DNA of 64,000 nucleotides from an uncultured Acidobacteriia bacterium (GCA_903900705.1 CAIUOG010000045.1:1-64000), one strand, 5' to 3'; shown: positions 8,630 to 18,180, numbered from the stretch's first letter. The notes: generated by a model from the letters alone, not told the origin. Numbers and translations: made by a program.

Positions 8630-10088
8630 CACGGCAGGAATCGTCCTCCGCCACCAGGTCTCCCAGGTTGCTGTGGCTCTTGTCCCGCAGCGTTTTGGCG
8701 AATTCCACGAAGCGCCACGCATCCTCGAAATTACTGGCAATCCCGAAGGAAACCCGCAGTGCGCCAATACTCTTGCCACTCCCGGCCTCTTCCATCAGCC
8801 GCAGAAAGCGCGGCAGAGAGAGTTCATTGCCCAGCGCGAAGGCCGCGTTCATATCCTGCAGCGTCAGGCCCTCGGCCACCTCGCCCGCCCCGGGGTTGCA
8901 GAAGCAGCCGGTGCGAATGGAAATGCCCGCCTCGTTCGCCAGTTCCTCCACGCGGCGGTAGTCGGTGAACCGCCCATCCGGATCGTAGAAATTCATCGTG
9001 ATGGTCGCCCCGCGGCTCTCCGTGTCCGCCGGACCATAGACCTGCACCAGCGCCTTGCCGTTCGAGTGGCGCAGTTCGGCCAGTTGTTCCAGCAGCCACC
9101 CGGTCAGGCAGGTGGTGCGCAGACCAATCTTCTCCACGCCGATGGCATCGAGATGCCGCAGCCCGGTCTCGACCGCCGGAATCGCCAGGTAATTTACCGT
9201 GCCGTCTTCGAGCGCGCCTTCGTTCGAAACCATCACGTGGGAGCGCGCCTGGACGGAAACAAAATTGACCGTCCCGCCGGCAAACCAGGGTCGCATCAGA
9301 GCGGCGAATGCGTCGCGGCGGATCAGCAGCGCGCCAATGCCGGTGGGGTACCCGAACATCTTGTAGAACGAGAGCGTCACGAAATCCGGCTTCACCTCGC
9401 TCAGGTCCAGCCGATTGGTGGGCGCAAACGCCGCCGCATCCAGCAGCACGCGCCAGCCGCGCGCCTGCGCTTCCCCCACCAGGCGCAGCGGATGCTTCAC
9501 GCCGGAGAAGTTCGATTGCGCCGGAAAGGCAAACAGCCCCGCCGGACCAGGCTCGCGCAGCAGTTCAGCCAGCTTTTCTTCGTCGAGGCGCAGGTCCGGC
9601 GCGGTGAGCGGCGCATAGTCAAAGCGCCCGCCCTTGTTGCGGGCGAATTCACGGATACCGTTGACGGAGTTGTGGTTGTCAAAGCTCAGCAGCAGCCGCG
9701 CTTCCGGCCCAAAAGGGAACGCCTCGCCGACCAGTTTCAGCGCACCCGACGCGTTGAGCGTAAAGGCCGCCAGGTACTCGTCCGGGTCGGCACGGCAATA
9801 GCGCAGCAAATAGCGGCGCGCCGATTCCACATGCTCCGTCATGGCGGACGACGCCCGGTTGGCGGAATGTGGATTACCGAAGATCCCTCTCGCGAGGAAC
9901 TCCGTATGAGACCTTAGCTGCGACTCGGCGTAGAGCGACCCGCCGGTGTAATCGAGGTAGACTTCCCGCGCCTGATCGAGACGAGAGTAATCGGTCTGCC
10001 GCAACTGGTCCAGCGCAGCCGTTTCCTCATAAGCCGGGTAACGCCGCAGGAACCCGGATTTCGCGGTTTGCAAATCGGAAGAGGTCAA
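8610..10088 (-). CDS. Class V aminotransferase, molybdenum-cofactor-sulfurase-like
   Basis: The 492-residue PLP enzyme has the fold-type I aminotransferase class V domain. The PLP-lysine segment LSFYKMFGYPTGIG and the early YLDYTGGSLY are hallmarks of the MOCOS N-terminal domain rather than IscS/SufS desulfurases. A conserved Cys stretch near the end (RTGCFCNPGAG, about 390-400) fits the persulfide-carrying cysteine. MOCOS enzymes add the terminal sulfur to Moco of xanthine-dehydrogenase-type enzymes; the C-terminal MOSC domain of eukaryotic MOCOS is missing here. A molybdenum hydroxylase of that type is encoded at 56837-59676, a possible client (inference). Confidence 0.75.
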   Translation of the reverse strand: MTSSDLQTAKSGFLRRYPAYEETAALDQLRQTDYSRLDQAREVYLDYTGGSLYAESQLRSHTEFLARGIFGNPHSANRASSAMTEHVESARRYLLRYCRADPDEYLAAFTLNASGALKLVGEAFPFGPEARLLLSFDNHNSVNGIREFARNKGGRFDYAPLTAPDLRLDEEKLAELLREPGPAGLFAFPAQSNFSGVKHPLRLVGEAQARGWRVLLDAAAFAPTNRLDLSEVKPDFVTLSFYKMFGYPTGIGALLIRRDAFAALMRPWFAGGTVNFVSVQARSHVMVSNEGALEDGTVNYLAIPAVETGLRHLDAIGVEKIGLRTTCLTGWLLEQLAELRHSNGKALVQVYGPADTESRGATITMNFYDPDGRFTDYRRVEELANEAGISIRTGCFCNPGAGEVAEGLTLQDMNAAFALGNELSLPRFLRLMEEAGSGKSIGALRVSFGIASNFEDAWRFVEFAKTLRDKSHSNLGDLVAEDDSCRVIRDGA

Positions 10089-10369
10089 ATTTCAGTATCG
10101 CCGAGCGACGCCCCACCCGCCCGCCCACTCGCGCGGGTGATCAGCAGTGGCAAGAGCGCGAGACTGTACCCCCGGACGTTGCCGGCCAAACTCAGATTGC
10201 GGGACTGCCCTTCTGAATCCTCCGCGCCGGCGCTGATGACGCTGACCGCCCAAAGGCTACAGATCAGGAACAGAAAGATGAGGATAGTTTGCAGACAAAC
10301 AGACACAGTGTGTCCGCCAGTTCCACAGATCACTCTCCTCAAAACGAATTTGGATCGCCGATCTGACAC
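10085..10369 (-). CDS. Possible small membrane protein, unrecognised
   Basis: This is a weakly supported 94-residue reading frame. It has one clear hydrophobic segment (about residues 24-46) and a polar tail. Support comes mostly from its TGA overlapping the ATG of the Moco-sulfurase-like gene in an ATGA junction, which is typical of translational coupling. Against it, the composition of the tail is not distinctive and I know of no homologue. It may instead be untranslated upstream sequence. Confidence 0.3.
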   Translation of the reverse strand: MSDRRSKFVLRRVICGTGGHTVSVCLQTILIFLFLICSLWAVSVISAGAEDSEGQSRNLSLAGNVRGYSLALLPLLITRASGRAGGASLGDTEI

Positions 10370-10390
10370 TGGTTCAGAGAATCGACTGCG

Positions 10391-10918
10391 TCAGAAAATC
10401 GAAGCCACGGGAATCATCCCGCCACAAAATGGCACATCCTGCCCTTCGCGAAATACCTTTGTCACACCATTTCGGGTACTGACCCGAACGCTGCGGCGCT
10501 TCGGGTCAATCACCCAAAACTCAAGCCCGCCGTTCTCAAGACAGATCGCCTCCCGCTCAAACATGTCATTCGCGGAATTGGAAGGACTCAGCACTTCCAC
10601 CACAATCTCCGGCACGCCCCGGAAATCTTCGTCCGACCGGCAGGAACTCAATTGTGCCGAGCTCAGGTATGCCACATCGGCCCGCCAGAGTTGGTACTCT
10701 TCCTGTGGTCGGAACGGGAATTCGAGTCCGACAAATGCCCCGGTCTCAGCCAGCGGAAGCATCAGGTGAAAGAGTTTGTGCTGCACGAAAATGTGTGTCA
10801 GCTTTGGGAACGTCAACGGAACAATCTCCCCGTGGCGGAGTTCGAAATGCTGCGCTGTCTCCGGGAGAGCACGAAACTCCTCCACAGTGACCTGTCTGAC
10901 GGCGGTCGCCATACACAT
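10391..10918 (-). CDS. Uma2-family (DUF820) putative restriction-endonuclease-fold protein
   Basis: The 175-residue product matches the Uma2 family, whose members have a PD-(D/E)XK nuclease-like fold. The features visible are an N-terminal VTVEEFRALPE, the core RADVAYLS, and PEIVVEVLSPSN, which supplies the acidic pair and the family signature; the E-x-C/K position reads EREAICLE. The family is very abundant in cyanobacteria and Acidobacteriota and its biological role is unclear. A second in-frame ATG two codons later (10912) could be the true start. The gene is divergent from the S10 peptidase gene, leaving 53 bp for both promoters. Confidence 0.85.
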   Translation of the reverse strand: MCMATAVRQVTVEEFRALPETAQHFELRHGEIVPLTFPKLTHIFVQHKLFHLMLPLAETGAFVGLEFPFRPQEEYQLWRADVAYLSSAQLSSCRSDEDFRGVPEIVVEVLSPSNSANDMFEREAICLENGGLEFWVIDPKRRSVRVSTRNGVTKVFREGQDVPFCGGMIPVASIF

Positions 10919-10971
10919 ATCTTAACGCCAGATGCGGCCTCAAAATGCGCCTTATGGTAGCCTGATCGGCA

Positions 10972-12507
10972 ATGAAATCGCTCGCCGTGTCCATCTTCCT
11001 GCCGGGCCTCCTGCTGGGCTCCACCCTCCTCGCGCAGACCCCGCCCGCACCCGCCTCCACCGCAAACACCAACACACCCCGCCCCCTCACGGACGAACCG
11101 CCCGTCATCACCAGACACGAAATCCAGCTCAACGGCAAGACCCTCAAATACACCGCCACCACCGGCATGATGCCCATCAGGAACGACGCCGGCAATATCG
11201 AAGCCAGCCTCTTCTACGTGGCCTACACGCTCGACGGCGCAATCAATGACAAAGCCGGCCTGAAAAAGCGCCCCCTCATGTTCTCCTTCAACGGCGGCCC
11301 CGGTTCCGCCTCCGTCTGGCTCCACATGGGCTGCATCGGCCCCAAACGCGTCAGAATGCTGGACGATGGCAGCCTCCCCGCCCCGCCCTACGATCTAGTC
11401 GATAACGACAACACCTGGCTCGACCAGACCGACCTCGTCTTCGTCGATCCCGTCGGCACCGGCTACAGCCGCGCTGCCGACACCAACCTCCAGCGACGCT
11501 TCAACGGTCTGCAGGGCGACATCCAGTCCGTCGGTGAATTCATCCGCCTCTACCTCACCCGCAACGAGCGCTGGACCTCACCGCTCTACATGGTCGGCGA
11601 AAGCTACGGCACGCTCCGCGCCGCCAGCCTCGCCGGCTACCTCATCGACCAGGGCATCGCCTTCAATGGCGTCGCGCTGCTCTCCACCGTGCTCAACTTC
11701 CAGACCATCAACTTCGCGCACGGCAATGAACTGCCCAACATGCTCTATCTGCCCAGCTACACCGCCACCGCCTTCTATCACAGGAAGCTCTCGCCGGACC
11801 TGCAGAAGAGCCTCGAAGTCGCGCTGAAAGAATCCGAAAAGTGGGCCGTCGGTGGTTTCAATGAGGCTCTGGCGAAAGGCGACAACCTGACCGATGCCGA
11901 AGCTAAAGCCGCCGTGGCGAAGTTCGCCCGCCTCACCGGCCTCGACCCGAAGTACGTCGAAAATTCCCAGCTTCGCGTCGAACTCATGCACTTCCTCCGC
12001 GAACTGCTGCGCGACCGCAAGCTGATGGCCGGCCGCCTCGACAGCCGCCTCACCGGCCCCGCGCCGCTCGACACGTCCGCCACCATCGAGTTCGACCCCA
12101 GCATGACCGATATCCGCCCGCCCTACACCGCGCTCTTCAATCAATACGCGCGTTCCGAGCTGGGCTTTAAGACCGATGCGACCTATTACGTGCTCGGCGG
12201 CGGCATTCTGCCCTGGGATTACGGCGTCGCCAACCAGAACAAATACGTGGATGTCTCCGACGCCCTGCGCACCGCCTTCGCCAAAAACCCGCACATGAAA
12301 GTCTTCGTCGGCTGCGGCTACTTCGACATGGCGACCCCCTACTTCGCCGCCGAGTACACCTTCAGCCACATGGGACTGCAGCCCAATATCCGGAAAAACG
12401 TAAGCTTCCAGTACTACAACGCGGGCCACATGTTCTACATCGACGTGCCCTCACACAAGAAGCTGAAGACCGATATCGCACGGTTTATTGAAAGCGCGAA
12501 GCCCTAA
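10972..12507 (+). CDS. Secreted S10-family serine carboxypeptidase
   Basis: The 511-residue protein has a signal peptide (about 1-20) and a Thr/Pro-rich linker before the alpha/beta-hydrolase domain. The S10 catalytic triad is visible: Ser211 in GESYG, Asp452 in GYFDMATP, and His486 in AGHMFY. The oxyanion/carboxylate-binding segment NGGPGSAS is also intact. S10 enzymes release C-terminal amino acids, usually at acidic pH; they are common in acidobacteria and fungi but rare in most bacteria. The likely role is periplasmic or extracellular peptide scavenging alongside the M1 and M20 peptidases of this region. Confidence 0.93.
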   Translation: MKSLAVSIFLPGLLLGSTLLAQTPPAPASTANTNTPRPLTDEPPVITRHEIQLNGKTLKYTATTGMMPIRNDAGNIEASLFYVAYTLDGAINDKAGLKKRPLMFSFNGGPGSASVWLHMGCIGPKRVRMLDDGSLPAPPYDLVDNDNTWLDQTDLVFVDPVGTGYSRAADTNLQRRFNGLQGDIQSVGEFIRLYLTRNERWTSPLYMVGESYGTLRAASLAGYLIDQGIAFNGVALLSTVLNFQTINFAHGNELPNMLYLPSYTATAFYHRKLSPDLQKSLEVALKESEKWAVGGFNEALAKGDNLTDAEAKAAVAKFARLTGLDPKYVENSQLRVELMHFLRELLRDRKLMAGRLDSRLTGPAPLDTSATIEFDPSMTDIRPPYTALFNQYARSELGFKTDATYYVLGGGILPWDYGVANQNKYVDVSDALRTAFAKNPHMKVFVGCGYFDMATPYFAAEYTFSHMGLQPNIRKNVSFQYYNAGHMFYIDVPSHKKLKTDIARFIESAKP

Positions 12508-12510
12508 GCA

Positions 12511-13437
12511 TCAGGCCTTCGGCGTGGCGGGCGGCTTCGGCTTCGCCGCCTCCGCCGCGAGGAAGGTTGCCAGCAGCCGACCCTCCTGCCCGGCGGGCAG
12601 TAACTGCAGCTTCCCGCTGCTCGCCAGAATCCGCTGCGTTTCCAGAATCTGGAACAGTGCCTCATTCACCTCCGGCACCCCGGAGATTTCCTGAAACACC
12701 TGCCGCAGCGTCGAGGGCCGGATCACCGCCGCCTTGGCAAACTCCACCGCCGCCTCCCGCTCCGCCGAACTCGTGATCACGCTCACCTGATTCGCACCCG
12801 CCTGCCGGATGGCCGAAGTCACCTGCCGCAGCCGGTTCACCACCTTCTCCTCAATCTGCCGGATCATCCCCGCATCCCGGAAATGCACCTTCCGGATGTA
12901 AACCGACCCCAGCTGATACCCCCAGGCATTCGACTTCGCCGAAACCTCCGTCCGCACCGCCAGACTCATCTCATGCCGGGTCTCCAGCATCTGCGCCAGC
13001 GGCATATTGCTCAGGCAGCGGACCGCCGAATTGCTCACGTTCGCCCGTAGCGACCCGCGCGGGTCCGTGTTTTTAAACAGATACGCGATCGGATCGGAGA
13101 TCCACATCTCATACCAGATGCCGATTCCCATCGGCGCGCCCTCCTCCGAATTCACCGGCTCGCTGCGGAGGTATTCCTGGTCCAGCCGCCGGTCGAGCAC
13201 GCTGCACGTGCCCAGAAAATTCACCACAAACGCCCGGGGACCCAGCACCAGCGGCAGAATATGCAACCCCGGCTCCTCAATCACCCCGATCACCTTGCCG
13301 AACAATACGTACACCCGGCAGGTCCCTTCCTGCACCGTCGTGTAAATCCCAAAGAACAGGAGCAACCCGGCGAGGATGTTCTCCGCAAAGAACCCCGCGA
13401 AAAAAGTCATCACGAAAGCAATCGCCACGCTTCTCAC
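12511..13437 (-). CDS. SPFH/Band 7 domain protein, second of a pair
   Basis: The 308-residue protein has an N-terminal hydrophobic helix or hairpin (about residues 5-35), then an SPFH/Band-7 domain and a helical C-terminal region with EREAAVEFAKAA, as in stomatin/HflC-type proteins. The C-terminus is Ala/Lys/Pro-rich. Such proteins form membrane microdomain or protease-regulating oligomers. Its ATG overlaps the stop of the upstream SPFH gene by 4 bp, so the two are translationally coupled and probably hetero-oligomerise, as HflK/HflC do (inference). It converges on the S10 gene with 3 bp between them. Confidence 0.85.
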   Translation of the reverse strand: MRSVAIAFVMTFFAGFFAENILAGLLLFFGIYTTVQEGTCRVYVLFGKVIGVIEEPGLHILPLVLGPRAFVVNFLGTCSVLDRRLDQEYLRSEPVNSEEGAPMGIGIWYEMWISDPIAYLFKNTDPRGSLRANVSNSAVRCLSNMPLAQMLETRHEMSLAVRTEVSAKSNAWGYQLGSVYIRKVHFRDAGMIRQIEEKVVNRLRQVTSAIRQAGANQVSVITSSAEREAAVEFAKAAVIRPSTLRQVFQEISGVPEVNEALFQILETQRILASSGKLQLLPAGQEGRLLATFLAAEAAKPKPPATPKA

Positions 13438-14438
13438 CGGCTCACCTCCAGATAAATCTGCTGGGCCTTGTCGAGCAGGGCCATGCGCACGTTCCTCAGA
13501 TACGCCGCAAGCACCGCCGGACCCGACCGGTGCAGTTCCAGCAACTCCTGCGCCAGCGACCGGATGGGCGCCATTTCCGCCTGCGCCCGCAGGGTCTCAA
13601 TCTCCACCGCACGGCGCGACTGCACGATCTTCTGGTCGGCCGACGCCTGGGCCAGACTGATGTCGCTCGACACCTGGTTGTGCGCCGTATTGATCGCGGC
13701 CAGCGCCGATTCCACCTCCGCCGGCGGATCGATCGCCGTAATCAGAGATGCATCGAACACCACGCCATACCGCGCCGGCGACGACCGGCATTCAAGGTCG
13801 ACATACTCATTCAGATCCCGCAGATTCTTTCGGAGGTCATTGATCGACACCCCGATCATCTCGTTGCCCGGCACCGAGGGCGAAGCCGGCTGCGCAGCCA
13901 GCGGATCCGCCTTCGCCTCAAAATTCGCAATCCGCTGCCGCAACACCGAGACGAAATAGCCCATCACGTGCACAAACGGCTTCTTGATCCCGAAAAGATA
14001 CGCATAGAGGTTGCTTTCGCTCACCCGGTACCGGATCTGCCCCGTCAGACCGGTGTTCAGCTGATCCTTCGTCACCGCGTCGAGCCTGGTACCGCCCGCA
14101 TTCGCCCGCGGGTCCTCGAAATCGACCGCCATGTTCACCGTCATGGTGGCAATCGAAACTTTGTGGATGCGTTCCCAGGGCATCCGGAAATAAGGACCGC
14201 CAGGCGGGATCACCCGAACCTGCGGATAGCGGTAGCGTTCGCGCTCCTCCGGCCGAAGGTGCTCAGACATGGGGTCGTCGAGAGTCGTTTTGCCCTCCAC
14301 GCGTTCGGCCCGGCCAAAGCTGGTTTTGACGGCCCGTTCGTTCTGATCCACCGTGTAAACGCCCATCAGCACCACCCGGACGAAGAACCAGGCGAGGGCT
14401 CCGAGAAGAATTCCGAGCACAGTTTCCATTTGCTTCAC
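13434..14438 (-). CDS. SPFH/Band 7 domain protein, first of a pair
   Basis: The 334-residue protein has one N-terminal membrane segment (about 7-28), then VYTVDQNERAVKTSFGRAE, the typical opening of the HflK/stomatin SPFH domain. A predicted coiled coil lies at about 225-290 (DISLAQASADQKIVQ). An insertion of about 30 residues (ERVEGKTTLDDPMSEHLRP) separates the first two strands, which is not usual for HflK. It is the promoter-proximal gene of the pair, divergent from the rplM leader region. Confidence 0.85.
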   Translation of the reverse strand: MKQMETVLGILLGALAWFFVRVVLMGVYTVDQNERAVKTSFGRAERVEGKTTLDDPMSEHLRPEERERYRYPQVRVIPPGGPYFRMPWERIHKVSIATMTVNMAVDFEDPRANAGGTRLDAVTKDQLNTGLTGQIRYRVSESNLYAYLFGIKKPFVHVMGYFVSVLRQRIANFEAKADPLAAQPASPSVPGNEMIGVSINDLRKNLRDLNEYVDLECRSSPARYGVVFDASLITAIDPPAEVESALAAINTAHNQVSSDISLAQASADQKIVQSRRAVEIETLRAQAEMAPIRSLAQELLELHRSGPAVLAAYLRNVRMALLDKAQQIYLEVSR

Positions 14439-14467
14439 AGTTTATACGGCTTCACAGGGGACCGGGC

Positions 14468-14630
14468 TGTTATAATTCTGGTAAGGTTTGGGCAAAGCCG
14501 TATTGAGCGGCTTCAGAGCAAACTGACGGCAGAAGGCACAGGCACTCCCGGGCGTTTCGCATGCCGCAAAACATGCGGGTTCCTCCGGCGCGAGTGAGAC
14601 AAGCGTGCTCCCAATAGCGCGCCCAGGCTG
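14468..14630 (+). ncRNA. Candidate structured RNA or long leader upstream of rplM
   Basis: An extended -10 promoter (TG at 14468-14469, TATAAT at 14471-14476) stands far upstream of rplM. The RNA starting near 14484 can fold as one long interrupted hairpin. The pairs I could draw by eye are 14486-14493 with 14621-14628, 14536-14539 with 14605-14608, 14543-14547 with 14592-14596, and an apical CGCATG/CATGCG stem (14558-14563 with 14572-14577). A side hairpin lies at 14496-14512. The shape recalls 6S RNA, but it is shorter and lacks motifs I could match. It could equally be an L13 autoregulatory leader. No U-run terminator follows. Confidence 0.35.
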
Positions 14631-14649
14631 TTTATGGTCTTTCAGCAGA

Positions 14650-14678
14650 TTGACATATTCCGCCGCCTTCGCTAGCCT
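14650..14678 (+). promoter_or_regulatory. Predicted sigma70-type promoter for rplM-rpsI
   Basis: A perfect -35 box TTGACA (14650-14655) is followed after exactly 17 bp by TAGCCT (14673-14678), which keeps the key T, A and T of the -10 box. Transcription would start near 14686, leaving about 29 bases before the rplM ATG. Confidence 0.6.
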
Positions 14679-14714
14679 ATATTGGTAAGCGCAATCAAAC
14701 GGAGTCGTGTGTTC

Positions 14715-15146
14715 ATGAGTACGGTCTTCCCGTCAAAGCCGGGAATCGAAAGAAAATGGCATGTCATTGATGCCAATGATGTAGTCCTTGGGAAGCTTGC
14801 CAGCCACGCAGCCAAACTGCTGATGGGTAAGCACAAGGCGACATGGACGCCCTTTATTGATACGGGCGATCACGTGATCGTTCTGAATGCCGCGAAGGTC
14901 AAACTGACCGGTAAAAAGGACGACCAGAAAATTTATCGGCACTTCACCGGCTATCCGGGTGGACTTGTTGAGACCGGTGCGAAGAAAGTTCGCGCGACTC
15001 GTCCGACCCGTATGATCGAGGAAGCAATTTCGGGCATGCTGCCTAAGAATAAACTCGGCAAGCAGATGTACCGGAAGCTGAAAGTGTACGCGGGTGACAA
15101 GCATCCGCACGCCGCGCAGCAACCCGCGGCGCTCACCATCTCGTAA
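14715..15146 (+). CDS. rplM: 50S ribosomal protein L13
   Basis: The 143-residue protein matches L13 throughout: [37 protein letters not shown], the [10 protein letters not shown] loop, and the [19 protein letters not shown] end. The frame is open 33 bases further upstream, but the ATG at 14715 is chosen because GGAG lies about 10 bases before it and the family starts there. It is followed by rpsI, the usual L13-S9 pair. Confidence 0.97.
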   Translation: MSTVFPSKPGIERKWHVIDANDVVLGKLASHAAKLLMGKHKATWTPFIDTGDHVIVLNAAKVKLTGKKDDQKIYRHFTGYPGGLVETGAKKVRATRPTRMIEEAISGMLPKNKLGKQMYRKLKVYAGDKHPHAAQQPAALTIS

Positions 15147-15230
15147 GGCTGGTCCAGTCGTTTTCGACGGGACGGCCCGCGATTAAAAAGCTCTTGCATT
15201 CAAGAAAGCTGTCAGGAAAGGTACCCGAAG

Positions 15231-15632
15231 TTGGCGTTAAGAAAAATTGAGCAGTATCTGGGAACCGGGCGTCGCAAAACCAGCGTAGCGCGCGTATTCC
15301 TTCGTCCGGGATCCGGCAAGATCACCGTGAACGGTCGGGCATTTGAGAATTACTTCCCGACCGAAGCGACCCGCATTCCGGTGCAGCAGGCTCTGCGCAT
15401 CGTGGAAATGGGCGACCGGTTTGATGTTCTGGTTCTCGCCAATGGCGGTGGTGTAGTGGGACAGGCCGGGGCCATCCGCCTCGGTATTGCACGCGCTCTG
15501 TGTCAATTCAACATCGAGCTTCGCGGCACGCTCAAGAAGGCCGGCCTTCTGACCCGTGACCCCCGCAAGCACGAGCGTAAGAAGTATGGCCAGAAGGGCG
15601 CCCGCAAGCGGTTCCAGTTCTCCAAGCGCTAA
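15231..15632 (+). CDS. rpsI: 30S ribosomal protein S9
   Basis: The 133-residue protein matches S9, with [17 protein letters not shown] near the N-terminus and the strongly basic C-terminus ending in FQFSKR, which reaches the P-site tRNA in ribosome structures. Initiation is at TTG (15231), preceded by an AGGAAAGG ribosome-binding sequence; no ATG fits. It lies 84 bp after rplM. Confidence 0.97.
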   Translation: MALRKIEQYLGTGRRKTSVARVFLRPGSGKITVNGRAFENYFPTEATRIPVQQALRIVEMGDRFDVLVLANGGGVVGQAGAIRLGIARALCQFNIELRGTLKKAGLLTRDPRKHERKKYGQKGARKRFQFSKR

Positions 15633-15654
15633 ATCGGTATTGTTTGTTGTGGGC

Positions 15655-15688
15655 GGGGCGTATGGCTTCTCCGGAAGCACTACGCCCC
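15655..15688 (+). promoter_or_regulatory. Hairpin in the rpsI-rpsB spacer
   Basis: GGGGCGTA (15655-15662) pairs with TACGCCCC (15681-15688), and an inner stem GCTTC/GAAGC lies at 15665-15678. No U-run follows, so it is unlikely to be a simple terminator. An S2 autoregulatory leader or a processing site is possible. Confidence 0.5.
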
Positions 15689-15789
15689 GAAACCGTGTCC
15701 ATCCTCCCGTCGCCCTCCTGAAGTGCAAATCTCGCTTAGGACAGCATTTTCAATGGGGTTACGGTTCCTGTATCACCTAAGGAGTTAGT

Positions 15790-16689
<900 letters not shown>

Positions 16690-16706
16690 TCAACGGAAGC
16701 ACCCCG

Positions 16707-16747
16707 GGACCGGCGGCAGTTCATCTGTAATTGAACTGTCACGGTCC
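16707..16747 (+). promoter_or_regulatory. Strong two-part hairpin between rpsB and tsf
   Basis: An outer stem GGACCG/CGGTCC (16707-16712 with 16742-16747) encloses an inner 7-bp stem CAGTTCA/TGAACTG (16717-16723 with 16732-16738). No U-run follows, so it may mark RNA processing or stabilise the upstream message. tsf has no obvious Shine-Dalgarno sequence after it. Confidence 0.55.
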
Positions 16748-16788
16748 TGTAGTGTGAGCAAGCCTGCAAATACCCGAAACTTAAATAT

Positions 16789-17406
16789 ATGGCCGAAATC
16801 AGCGCAAGTTTAGTCAAGCAGCTCCGCGAGCGTACCGGGGCCGGAATGATGGAGTGCAAAAAAGCTCTCGTCGAAGCAAAGGGTGACCTGAGCGAAGGCG
16901 AAACTCTTCTCCGCAAGTGGGGCATCGCCTCGGCGGGCAAGAAAGCCACCCGTTCCACCAAACAGGGTTCCATTGGAACCTATATCCATGCCGGCGCGCA
17001 GCTGGGCGTGATGATCGAAGTGAACTGCGAGTCCGACTTTGTCGCCCGCACCGATGACTTCCAGGAACTGGTCCGCGACCTCGCCATGCACATCGCCGCC
17101 GCCGACCCTCAGTTCATTCGCAAGGAAGACGTGACGGAAGCCGTGCTCGCCAAGGAAAAAGAGATCCAGAAAGCCCGCGCGGTCAACGAAGGCAAACCCG
17201 AAAAGGTCGCCGAGAAGATCGTCGAAGGCCGCATGGCCAAGTTCTACGAAGAAGTCTGCCTCCTCGAACAGCCGTTCGTGAAGGAAAACAGCATCACCAT
17301 CGACCAGCTCATCAAGGCGAAGATCGCCAAGCTGGGCGAAAATATTTCCGTCTCCCGCTTCGCCCGCTTCAAGGTTGGCGATACGGGCGTCGCTGAACAG
17401 GCTTAG
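16789..17406 (+). CDS. tsf: Elongation factor Ts
   Basis: The 205-residue protein is EF-Ts, the nucleotide-exchange factor of EF-Tu. The UBA-like N-terminal domain with VKQLRERTGAGMMECKKAL is followed by the core with VNCESDFVARTDDF, the TDFV-type motif that contacts EF-Tu. It is the short form, with one core subdomain rather than the two of the roughly 280-residue E. coli protein. The sequence before the ATG is A/T-rich and lacks a clear Shine-Dalgarno element. Confidence 0.96.
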   Translation: MAEISASLVKQLRERTGAGMMECKKALVEAKGDLSEGETLLRKWGIASAGKKATRSTKQGSIGTYIHAGAQLGVMIEVNCESDFVARTDDFQELVRDLAMHIAAADPQFIRKEDVTEAVLAKEKEIQKARAVNEGKPEKVAEKIVEGRMAKFYEEVCLLEQPFVKENSITIDQLIKAKIAKLGENISVSRFARFKVGDTGVAEQA

Positions 17407-17423
17407 TCTCTATACTGAAAAGA

Positions 17424-17470
17424 GGGCAGGCGGCAGGTGGCGAAAGCCGCTTTCCGGCCTGCCCATTTTT
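17424..17470 (+). terminator. Intrinsic-terminator-like hairpin between tsf and pyrH
   Basis: GGGCAGGC (17424-17431) pairs with GCCTGCCC (17457-17464), directly followed by ATTTTT (17465-17470). Inside is a GUGGC-GAAA-GCCGC hairpin with a GNRA loop. The U-run ends two bases before the pyrH ATG, so the element could end the rpsB-tsf transcript or act as an attenuator for pyrH-frr. Confidence 0.75.
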
Positions 17471-17472
17471 CC

Positions 17473-18180
17473 ATGCCCAAATACGAACGCATTCTCCTCA
17501 AACTGAGCGGCGAAGTCATGGCCGGTCCGCAATCCTTTGGCATTGACGCGGAACGCGTGAAGGGCCTGGCGATTGAAATCGCAGCTCTCGCACAGAACGG
17601 CATCCAGGTCGGCATCGTCGTGGGCGGCGGTAATATCTTCCGCGGCATCGCACTGGCGGCGAAAAAGATGGATCGCGTCACAGGCGACCACATGGGCATG
17701 CTCGCCACCGTCATCAACTCGCTGGCTCTGCAGGACGCGCTCGAACAGATCGGCCAGCACACCCGCGTGATGAGCGCCATTCAGATGCACCAGGTCGCCG
17801 AGCCTTATATCCGCCGTCGCGCCATCCGGCACCTCGAAAAAGGCCGCATCGTCATCTTCGCCGCCGGCACTTCCAACCCGTATTTTTCGACCGACACCGC
17901 CGCCACTCTCCGCGCCCTCGAAATCAAGGCGCAGGTGATCGCGAAAGCAACCAAAGTGGATGGCGTGTACGACAAAGATCCCATGAAGCACCCGGACGCG
18001 GTCATGTACGAGCAGATCGCCTATACCGAAATCCTCACCAAGTCTCTCGGCGTGATGGATGCGACCTCCATCGCCATGTGCCGCGACAACAAACTCCCGA
18101 TTCTGGTCTTCAATCTGAATACGCCGGGCAATATAATGCGAATGGCTTCCGGTGAACCGGTCGGAACCCTCATCAGCTAA
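17473..18180 (+). CDS. pyrH: UMP kinase
   Basis: The 235-residue protein is a bacterial UMP kinase of the amino-acid-kinase fold, making UDP from UMP. Visible motifs are [11 protein letters not shown] at the N-terminus, VGGGNIFRG (phosphate binding), and [16 protein letters not shown]. Family alignment favours the ATG at 17473. A GTG at 17437 in frame would add 12 residues; it has a purine-rich stretch before it, but that stretch is part of the terminator stem. The normal start thus lies immediately after a U-run without its own Shine-Dalgarno sequence. Confidence 0.95.
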   Translation: MPKYERILLKLSGEVMAGPQSFGIDAERVKGLAIEIAALAQNGIQVGIVVGGGNIFRGIALAAKKMDRVTGDHMGMLATVINSLALQDALEQIGQHTRVMSAIQMHQVAEPYIRRRAIRHLEKGRIVIFAAGTSNPYFSTDTAATLRALEIKAQVIAKATKVDGVYDKDPMKHPDAVMYEQIAYTEILTKSLGVMDATSIAMCRDNKLPILVFNLNTPGNIMRMASGEPVGTLIS

